NCBI GenBank assembly: GCA_002197995.1
Contig: NGZR01000003.1
Span: 6,944,001 to 7,008,000 of the forward strand
DNA from: Gaeumannomyces sp. JS-464
Lineage: Eukaryota; Ascomycota; Sordariomycetes; Magnaporthales; Magnaporthaceae
Length of the DNA: 64,000 nucleotides
Direction: 5' to 3'
The notes beneath the pieces are model-generated. The model was given only the letters and a program-made list of their open reading frames with translations, did no database searches and had not been told where the DNA came from. Made by a program: the position numbers and the translations under genes. Positions 57,157 to 64,000 of the stretch are shown piece by piece; the stretch's first letter is position 1; each line of letters starts with the position of its first letter.

Positions 57157-59822
57157 ATGGATTGCTCGCTTCCCGTCGTGGCAAGCGATGGGAGCTTCCC
57201 CTGGTCCGACCGTCGCAGCATGGATTCAGATGACGACCCAGCCATGATGCTCATGAGGCGCCGAGGTGGATGGACTCCACGTTTCCACGTGTTCCTCTCT
57301 GCACCCCTCCGCTCGGCCATCCCACCTGGACCGCGCGGGTCAGCTCTCTCCATCAGCACCAGCATGGACATGATTATGGCCGCCGATGGCGTCTACGACA
57401 CCAGCTGCCCTCCATCCGCGACCGCCCCCACCATGATCCACTCAGCCTCCTCCTCCTCCTCCTGCGACGGCGACACGTGGAGCAACAGGTACGGAGACTC
57501 GGACGACCACAGCGCCGGCGAGAGCGCCCACGATGGTGACGCCCACTGGGAGCAGGGCTCGGATGATATCCTCACCCTGCCCAAGACGGAGCCGATGGAC
57601 GACGATGACTACGTCTGCATGGACGACCTCAAGGAGGTGCCACTGGCTCCTGTACCCAGCGGTGAAATTGTGACAGCCGGCATTCCTAAGGTCAAAAGGC
57701 CAAGGGGCCGCCCGAGGAAGCACCCCCTACCGCCCAACTGCGCCGCAAACAAGGTCACTAAGGGGCGGTCCAAGACGGGCTGCATTACCTGCCGAAAACG
57801 CAAGAAGAAGTGCGATGAGGCCAAACCGCGATGTAAGAGATTCATGTTTTTTTTTTTTTTTTTTTTCGAACCGGGATCGTCGCCCATGCAAACTATCCTC
57901 ATCATCTTCGTTCCCGTGCGTGAAATCTGACATCTGAGCTTTTTGGTTGTGTAGGCATGAACTGCGAGAAGAATGCTGTCGTCTGCGAGGGCTATCCAGA
58001 GAAGCAGATTTGGAAGAGCGGCAAGGAGAGGGCTGAGGAAGGTGAGTCGTGCCCCGCTGAACCTCAGTTGGTACTTCTTTGCCCATATGGCTGCTCACAA
58101 CTCTTCGTGGCTCAGCACGTCTCCAAACGTCCATCCCAACTGTTACCATGCAACCCATTTTTGATGGACTCGAAACGCTTGAAGATCGGATTTTCTGGAA
58201 GCATTACAACGACCACCTCAGCACCGTGTTGACCGTCGAAGGCGAGCATAGGAATGCTTTTAAGGAGTTGCTCATTCCCATCGCCACCAGGGACCGGGGC
58301 CTGATGCATTCGATTCTTTCCCTTTCCAGCATCCACCTGGACTACGACACTCCATACGGGATCAGCCTCCTCAAGAAGCACCCCAAGACAAACGTAGCGG
58401 CCTTGCGTGAGCGATCAGGCCACCACCGCGCCCAGGCTATGGATGCGCTGAGGAATCGTGATCCAAGGAGCTCCGATCTCTCGCTGTCGGCAACGTATGG
58501 TCAGATGCTGTGCCTCATCCTCGAAAGCGTCGCTGAGGGCCGGTCCGACACGCTGCACCGGCTCCACCTTGAAAGGGTATCAAACACTCATCCGCGAGTC
58601 ACCACCCCAGGACCCTGCGTTCCGGGCCTTCATCACCGAGTTTTTCCAGTACCACATTTTTGCCGACGAGCTCCTCAGTCAACAGGGCGATGCTATGACC
58701 CACGAGCTTTATGACGACCTTGCGCTCTCGCCGCCTGCCGAGTCTTTGGAAACTCCACGATTGCTGGGTGTCGTTGACGGGCTCTTTAGCCACCTTTGCG
58801 AGATCACGTCGATCCGCAACCGGATCAGGGAGAACTTGGAAGCGCAGGTCGATCCTCTGGTCGACTACCCTAGCCTCTACAAGGCCGAGGAGATCAACCA
58901 GGCCATCTCGGAGTGGGAGCCGAGCTGGCCGAGAGGCGACAGCAGGGAGCGCGTGGCTCCGCTGTACAAGCAAATGATGTGGGTGTATTTGTACCGCACC
59001 GTGTATCCACCCTCGACGTCGCCGGCTTCACCAGCCCCCTCGGTGACAAGTGTGTGTACGGCATCCACTATTTCCGAGGCATCTCTCCCTTCGCACAGCA
59101 TGCACTATCGCGTTCCGAATGCTGCTCCTGTTGGCGGATCGACATCGCTGGTGAATACCCCGCCAAAGTCGCCCGACAGCTCCTGCTCGCCGTCTCCTAA
59201 ACTCCGACCAAACAGCACTATCGCTACTTGGCCTCAAGGCCAGGACGTCCCGACCCCTCACAGCCCTCGACGAAACTCTATCGCACATCATGATGCCTCG
59301 GCCCACTGTGCCCCTTCCTCCGCTGTCTCATCCTTTTCCTATTCCAGTTGCGACAGCTCTTCTCCCCAGACCAAAAGGTCAAAATCAACCTCATCCTCGG
59401 CCGATACAGTCCATCAACAGAACCAGTACCAGTACCAACGACAGGCGACGCAGGACCAACAGCACTCCAGGGCCGACTCGCCACCGCCCGTCCGGCGCCC
59501 TTCCCAGGAGGACCCGAGGGTAACGCTGGCGGTGGAGCAGTCGCTCGACATCATCGACTCGCTCAAGCCGGCCGACCCTGCGCAGACGCTCCTCCTCATC
59601 CCGTGTCTCGTGGTGGGGACCGCGTGCTTTGCGCCACAGCAGCAAGACCGCATCCGCGCGGCCGTGCACGCCGTCAGGGGATATACGGGCCTGCGCAACG
59701 CGGACCGCGTCTTGGAGCTCCTCGAGGAGGTCTGGCGGCTCATGGCGGCGGGTGACTGGCTCGCCGTCTGGGATTGGCAGGGCGTTGCCACCCGCAAGGG
59801 GCTCGACTTCCTGTGCGCCTGA
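57157..59822 (+). CDS. Zn2Cys6 transcription factor with AT-hook and fungal-specific domain, one frame break
   Basis: Exons are 57157-57832, 57955-58041 and 58116-59822. Intron 1 splits the zinc cluster: CITCRKRKKKCDEAKPRC before it, MNCEKNAVVCEGYP after it, giving C-X2-C-X6-C-X6-C-X2-C-X6-C. Just upstream (about residues 178-188) RPRGRPRKHP is an AT-hook. Downstream, LETLEDRIFWKHYNDHLSTVL and LMHSILSLSSIHLDY begin the fungal transcription-factor domain of the Fungal_trans_2 type, which continues to about the C-terminus (SLDIIDSLKPADPAQTLLLIP, LLEEVWRLMAAGDWLAVWDW) around a Ser/Pro/Gln-rich loop. A frame change at 58569-58570 fits one surplus T; the expected length is then 822 aa. Intron 1 holds a T20 run. 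It is a nuclear DNA-binding regulator; targets unknown. The N-terminal ~100 residues before the acidic region are weakly supported. Confidence 0.85.
57847..57866 (+). repeat. T20 homopolymer in intron 1 of the transcription factor
   Basis: Twenty T in a row shortly after the GTAAGA donor, upstream of a CTGACAT branch site and the GTAG acceptor at 57951-57954. Confidence 0.9.
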
Positions 59823-60731
59823 TTTCTATGGGACACTCTCTCCGTTTGAATGTTTTCCCTTTCCCTCTTTCCATCGGATTTCCTATGGGATGGGTTTTTC
59901 TTCACTGTCGTTTCTACCTCGGTGTACCTCAGACACCAATTAGTCACATGTCTTCACAGCTGGTGCCGTGGGCTCAACTCACTTATCCCCCTCCCGGCCC
60001 AGTCAGCGTTCGCTGCTGCCTTTTGTTCTTTCTTTCGTGCTATACCCGTTCGCTATCTTGCACCATTTATTTCCGCGCGGTTTCCCAGGAGCTAGTGCGC
60101 GATGTTGTTCCATCTTTCTTGTCTTTTCGGGACCAGTTATTGCATGTGACGGGCAGTTAGTGGTGTTCGTAGGATTCAGGGGATTTTGTTTAGGGATGTT
60201 TTTGGGGATGGTAGGATTTTACTGGTTGGGCACTTGGGTTAAACACGGCATGGCTCATATGGTCAAGAAAAAAGATATAAATGGTATTAGTAGTGGTTAT
60301 GGAACCTGGACTTTACAATCTCCTCATCTGGACACTGAGCGCTTGGTCTTGGGGATTGTTGACGATGGGATTGACGGTGGAGCGTGGGTTGGCAGGAGGA
60401 ACGCACGGGCGTCTGCGGCCGCTCGGCTTGCACTTTTTTCCCTGGGCAAGGTGGATGCTTTTGTTCCATACTCTTTGATCACGTAGTGGAGAGGTAGGCT
60501 AAGAAAGTATTGCATCTTGGCTGTTTCTCTTCTAGTAACTGTCTTCATTTTTCCTGCTTATCGCGCCAGTCACTTCGCATCCGCTATAAGAAGTCCTTTT
60601 TACCTCCCCGTAGGCATTTTCTCTGCCGGGCCTTTCGTTTTCCGCCGTCCCTTCTCTGCATTTCCCAGTCTAATAAGCAAACTCCTAGGGATGTACGGGG
60701 GAAAGGGGGGTTGGTTGGGGGGAAGACCCGT
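59823..60731. other. Convergent intergenic region
   Basis: About 900 bp between the stops of the transcription factor (+) and the cysteine-rich secreted protein (-). T-rich, without motif-bearing frames; it should hold both 3' UTRs. No clear terminator or RNA gene seen. Confidence 0.5.
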
Positions 60732-61658
60732 TCAGCAGCTGTCGCCGCGCACAATGGTCCTCCAGTTCCAGTCGTCCGTGACGCTGCCCTGCATGCACGT
60801 GTTGTCGTTGCTGCAGTGGCGGAAGAGGTGCTCGGCGCGGTCGGCGATGGTGCCGCAGGGGGCGCCCAGGCGGCCGACGTTGTCGTTGCACCAGTAGATG
60901 GCCGAGTCCCACTGGCAGCTGGCGCGGGAGCAGACGCGGCCCGACAGGTAGCACGTGCCCTCGAGCCGGCGCAGGGAGGCCGCGCCCGCCAGGATCCACG
61001 AGCTCTTGGCGGCCGGGAGCTTGCCGCGGAGGCAGTCGGTCGAGCGCTGGTTGGGGAGTTGGGGGCTTGGTTAGCGGTGGTGGATGGGGAGTGGAGGGGG
61101 TTTTTGGAGGAGAAGGGGTCCGACTTACAATGTCGGCGAGGGCGGCCTTGACGGAGGCGTCGGCGGCGTCGAGCTCGGGGCTCTTGAAGATGGAGTAGGT
61201 CTCGTTCATCTGCTTGGCTTGCTGCTCGATGTGCTGCACGCGTGAAAATGGAATATGGTCAGCTCCAGGCCGCAGGGTCCGCTGGCGGGACAGCAACAAT
61301 GGGAGCCTTTTCGGATGTCTTTCTCACGCACCTCGAACGTGTCACCGGTCAGAGTGACGTTGCCCTTGCCCGGCTCCAGCTCGCCCTCCCAGGTGATGTC
61401 GCCGATCTGGTCGATGGAGGCCGGGTCGTCGCGGATCATGAACGGCGAAGGCTATTTTTGCAGGCGAGATCGGGTAATTAGTATGACAGCTTGGGTGCAA
61501 CGAGGCTCTTCGAGCTTTCTTTTGCCTAAAGGTGCGCCAGTCGCGAGGGGCTGTGGAGGTAAGTGAAGCCTCACCTTCGCGTCAACGAGGGCGGCCAGCA
61601 GGCTGGCCATGGGGGGCAGCAGCAGGGCGGCCGGAGAGGTGAGGCGGGTGGAAAGCAT
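60732..61658 (-). CDS. Secreted cysteine-rich protein, 207 aa, four exons
   Basis: The start at 61658 opens MLSTRLTSPAALLLPPMASL, a probable signal peptide. Exons are 61575-61658, 61332-61451, 61129-61233 and 60732-61046, all phase 0. Introns of 123, 98, 82 nt carry GTGAGG, GTGCGT, GTAAGT donors; branch sites ATACTAAT, GCTGACC, GCTAACC. The middle exons encode GDITWEGELEPGKGNVTLTG and a helix-like segment (EQQAKQMNETYSIF). The last exon is cysteine-rich (nine Cys: TDCLRG, GTCYLSGRVCSRASC, YWCNDN, GAPCG, FRHC, NTC, and a final Cys before TGA) and contains VTDDWNWRTIVRGDSC. No frame breaks. I recognise it only as a type common among fungal secreted proteins; no function assigned. The odd ninth Cys suggests one free thiol or a dimer bond. 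Confidence 0.82.
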
Positions 61659-61802
61659 GGCTATGCTTTTTGGGCTGGCGAGAAGGCTATGATAGATATA
61701 GATATAATTTGGATCCTGGAGGTCGTGTACTGGCCTTTCGTTGGACGGTGGAAAGCTGGTGGAGGAGGATGAGTTCGGGAAGAGAGAGGCGGGAGCTCGG
61801 GG

Positions 61803-61810
61803 CTTTTATG
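61803..61810 (-). promoter_or_regulatory. TATA-like box of the 207-aa secreted protein gene
   Basis: CATAAAAG on the minus strand about 145 nt upstream of the start codon, followed by a C/T-rich leader. It resembles the TATAAAAG box before the other cysteine-rich gene. Confidence 0.45.
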
Positions 61811-62882
61811 GACGAGGAATACGCGTTTTCTTTTTCTTTCCGAGCCCACCTGAGAACGCAGCGACGATGGGGCAACCGACACGATCACCCTACCAAGCTC
61901 GTTCAAGTTTGGATCTAGGTTGATCAGCCTCACTGGTTTGACCCCCCTCGGACCCTGACTGTGTCGGTTTCACTGATTTGTAGCCCGTCAGATATGAAAG
62001 TTGGGATGAACTCCTGGGAGTAATGCTGGAGCCCCAAGGGGCGGGGATGCTGAGGAACACTTCAGACTCCTCTACGTGAGTTCAGGGGAATCTAATATCG
62101 TAGGGTTGAACAGCTAGGGCTGGAAGCGCGCGTTAAGCCACAACCACACGGAACCGAATAGCCCATTGCCCACTACACATTTGTGTAAATGGTATTTTGG
62201 GTAATAAGTGTAGGGTTTTTGGGTGTCCGTCTGTAGGTGCCCGTTTGGCTGTTTGTATCAACGTACACCCAAAATGACATGAGTGCCGTTGGGCACCTAA
62301 TTATGCGCAGGTGTTCGCCAACCCCGAGAAGAACCGTAACACGTTACAGTGTGTGTGTGTCGATGGGGCTTCACAGCCGTCTGGACAAAGCCCGAACTCG
62401 AATTACAGTTCTGATGGCTTTCGGGAACACACAGTCTACCAAAGGGACCAATATTTCAGATGCGGCACCCCCAGAGGGCTATGAGACGGCTTTTGGACCC
62501 ACAAATCATGTTCTCATAGAAACCATGACGTGTTTTTTGAAATTCGTTAAATGCTTACACTAGCTCGCTTTTGTGGGCTTGCTCAAAATGATTGGATTGT
62601 CCTGTCAGTCGAGTGCTTTGACACGATCACTATTCTTCTCCGACTAACAGTGGTGATCGTACGTATGTGGGGTGAGGGGAGTCTGATTATGGTTGATGGT
62701 GCTTTCTCTGATTTCCGTGCCGTGCTGTGGACTGGCAACGTTGCTTATTGTTTTCGGATGAATATTCAGGGACAATCCCCAAGCTCCAAGGTGAATGATA
62801 ATACTATGTCGATGACTCAGATGTCCGAATTAAAACTCCATCCCAAATCCAGGGGTAAGATCCTATTGTTGAAATAAAGACG
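61811..62882. other. Gene-free interval of lower GC
   Basis: About 1.07 kb. Frames of about 108 codons (62237-62563, 62551-62877) have no motif. Short inverted pieces (ctacac... near 62,172 and ...gtgtag near 62,207) and an 11-nt GT run near 62,350 are visible. Possibly an old repeat, not assignable. Confidence 0.4.
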
Positions 62883-64000
62883 TCAGTGAAACTGATGATG
62901 TGAAGGCGCTTGGGTAATGGCTGAGGTATGGAGTGCTAATAAACCTACCATGCTGTCCTCCCAGTTCCAGGCGCTAAACAGATTATCTTCAAACCCCTGG
63001 AGCATATCCAGGTCAGAGAACCCGGCCATCATCGGCGGGATCAGAAAGCTGCCAAAACTGCCAGCAGCGTCCAGGCCAAGACCGAGACCGCCGCTCATGT
63101 AAAAGGGCTCTGCGCCGAGACCTGCCGGCGGCGCGGTAGATTGCTGTTGGCCCTGTATCGCCCCCGCCGCCGCCGTGGCGACAGCTGGCGACGACATCTC
63201 CCCATCACCATCGTCACCACGACTGTCACTGCTTCTGCTGCTGCTGCTGCCGCCGCCGTCATACTCGCGATTGGCCCTCTCCTCGAACTCGGCAAGGTCG
63301 GCTAGCAGGTCGTACGCGGCCGTGACCGACGCAGTCATGGCGGCCGCCAGCGCGGCGCTGATGGCGTCTTCCCCGCAGCCCGACGCGACGGCGCGGTTGT
63401 AGGCAGTCAGGCAGTCGCCAAACGCGACGCCCTGCGCGTTGGTCTCGCCCGAGAGCACGCGGCGCGCCATCCAGGCCCTCGACGTGGCCGTGATGCCGCG
63501 GATCTGCGCCGTCTCGTCATCCTCGTCGTCTTCGGCGTCGTGGCCGTAGCCGCCGTAGAGGTCGGCGCGGCTGCCGACGCGGGAGGAGCCGAGGTCGCCG
63601 TCGTCGGGCTTGCCGCCGGGGCTGCTGGCGCTGGTGCGGGGGTCGACGTGCTCGCGCGCGCGCTGCTCGAGCTCGACGACGGCGATGAAGAAGGCCTGCA
63701 TGGGTATGCTGCGGAAGTGGCCCGTGCCGTTGAGGCAAAGCCGGTAAAAATCTGCGTTGCCGTCGTGCGGGAGGGACGTGCCAGCCGTCGCGGGGCTGGT
63801 GCTGATGCTGCTGCTAATGCTGTTACTACTACTACCGTCTTTGGCGGCCATGGCGTCTTGCAGGACCTGCTGGATCTGAGGAGATGCCGCCGCGTAGCCC
63901 GCAGTAGACGACGGAGGGGTCTTGGCGGCGGCCACCTTGACCTCGGGGGTATGCAGGTCGCCACGACCTTGATGGCCGTGTCGAGCAGGGTCTTGCGCGA
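62883..64000 (-). CDS. Partial gene running off the right edge; unknown, regulator-like C-terminus
   Basis: Open on the minus strand from the window edge to the stop at 62883. The edge segment (RKTLLDTAIKVVATCI) and the long downstream frame (KVAAAKTPPSS onward, to 62883) are in different frames; one lost C in the CCCCC run at 63945-63949 would join them. The visible ~370 residues contain a likely helical region (HFRSIPMQAFFIAVVELEQRA), another with FGDCLTAYNRAVASG and AISAALAAAMTASVTAAYDLL, Ser/Asp-rich linkers and an acidic-aromatic tail (GFSDLDMLQGFEDNLFSAW). Such a tail fits a transcription-factor activation region, and the layout recalls the C-terminal part of Zn2Cys6 regulators, but the DNA-binding end is outside the window. 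A GTAGGT near 62,950 could be a donor for a further small exon. Confidence 0.55.
   Translation of the reverse strand, partial: AQDPARHGHQGRGDLHTPEVKVAAAKTPPSSTAGYAAASPQIQQVLQDAMAAKDGSSSNSISSSISTSPATAGTSLPHDGNADFYRLCLNGTGHFRSIPMQAFFIAVVELEQRAREHVDPRTSASSPGGKPDDGDLGSSRVGSRADLYGGYGHDAEDDEDDETAQIRGITATSRAWMARRVLSGETNAQGVAFGDCLTAYNRAVASGCGEDAISAALAAAMTASVTAAYDLLADLAEFEERANREYDGGGSSSSRSSDSRGDDGDGEMSSPAVATAAAGAIQGQQQSTAPPAGLGAEPFYMSGGLGLGLDAAGSFGSFLIPPMMAGFSDLDMLQGFEDNLFSAWNWEDSMVGLLALHTSAITQAPSHHQFH

Noticed and set aside
57157..57480. Alternative frame for the N-terminus of the transcription factor (57270-57539)
   Set aside because: His/Arg-rich and stops before the zinc cluster; the main frame joins directly to the acidic region, AT-hook and zinc cluster.
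1..64000. tRNA, rRNA, CRISPR arrays and telomeric repeats
   Set aside because: I looked for B-box-like GGTTCGA patterns on both strands, spaced repeats and TTAGGG runs; isolated partial matches only, none with a cloverleaf or array context.

Overview
The window reads as filamentous ascomycete DNA (Pezizomycotina, most likely a Sordariomycete). The evidence is short spliceosomal introns of about 65-170 nt with CTAAC/CTGAC-like branch sites, a Zn2Cys6 regulator, GPI-anchored and cysteine-rich secreted proteins, Tad1-like LINE, pogo/Fot1 and chromovirus elements, and strong RIP (C-to-T) decay of the repeats. It splits into two compartments.

Positions 1 to about 23,600 are an AT-rich, RIP-damaged transposon block with no intact host gene. 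It holds a LINE 3' fragment (1-367); a TIR element with ~94-bp inverted ends (391-3297) into which a pogo/Fot1-like transposon jumped (556-2414); and a second pogo copy (4585-14713) split by two head-to-tail LINEs (6175-12380 and 12391-14436). It also holds a complete Ty3/Gypsy chromovirus with 216-bp LTRs and a perfect 5-bp target duplication (15228-21141), a decayed Tc1/mariner-type transposase (about 22095-23135) and a short possible tyrosine-recombinase (FluG/Crypton-like) fragment. LTR comparison and the YVDD-to-YVNN change in the Gypsy RT show RIP directly.

Positions 23,600-64,000 are the gene-bearing compartment. In order: a small secreted cysteine-rich protein (-), a HeLo-domain/ubiquitin-conjugating-enzyme fusion with two in-frame stops (-), a PHBH-type FAD monooxygenase (-), a GPI-anchored GH5 glycosidase (-) and a secreted double-psi-barrel protein (+) between diverged inverted repeats. 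Then come a Reb1-like Myb DNA-binding protein (-), a large disordered protein of unknown function (-), a mitochondrial P-loop ATPase (+), a 9-kb gene-free stretch, an AT-hook plus Zn2Cys6 transcription factor (+), a 207-aa four-exon cysteine-rich secreted protein (-) and a partial gene leaving the right edge (-).

Most of the longer gene models carry one or more single-base frame breaks, usually a lost G/C in a short homopolymer, including the conserved Reb1-like and ATPase genes. I read many of these as assembly or sequencing indels rather than true pseudogenes, but this cannot be settled from one sequence. The most unusual system is the HeLo-UBC fusion: a cell-death/membrane-type domain of the HET-S family on the same polypeptide as an E2 fold with an intact catalytic cysteine.
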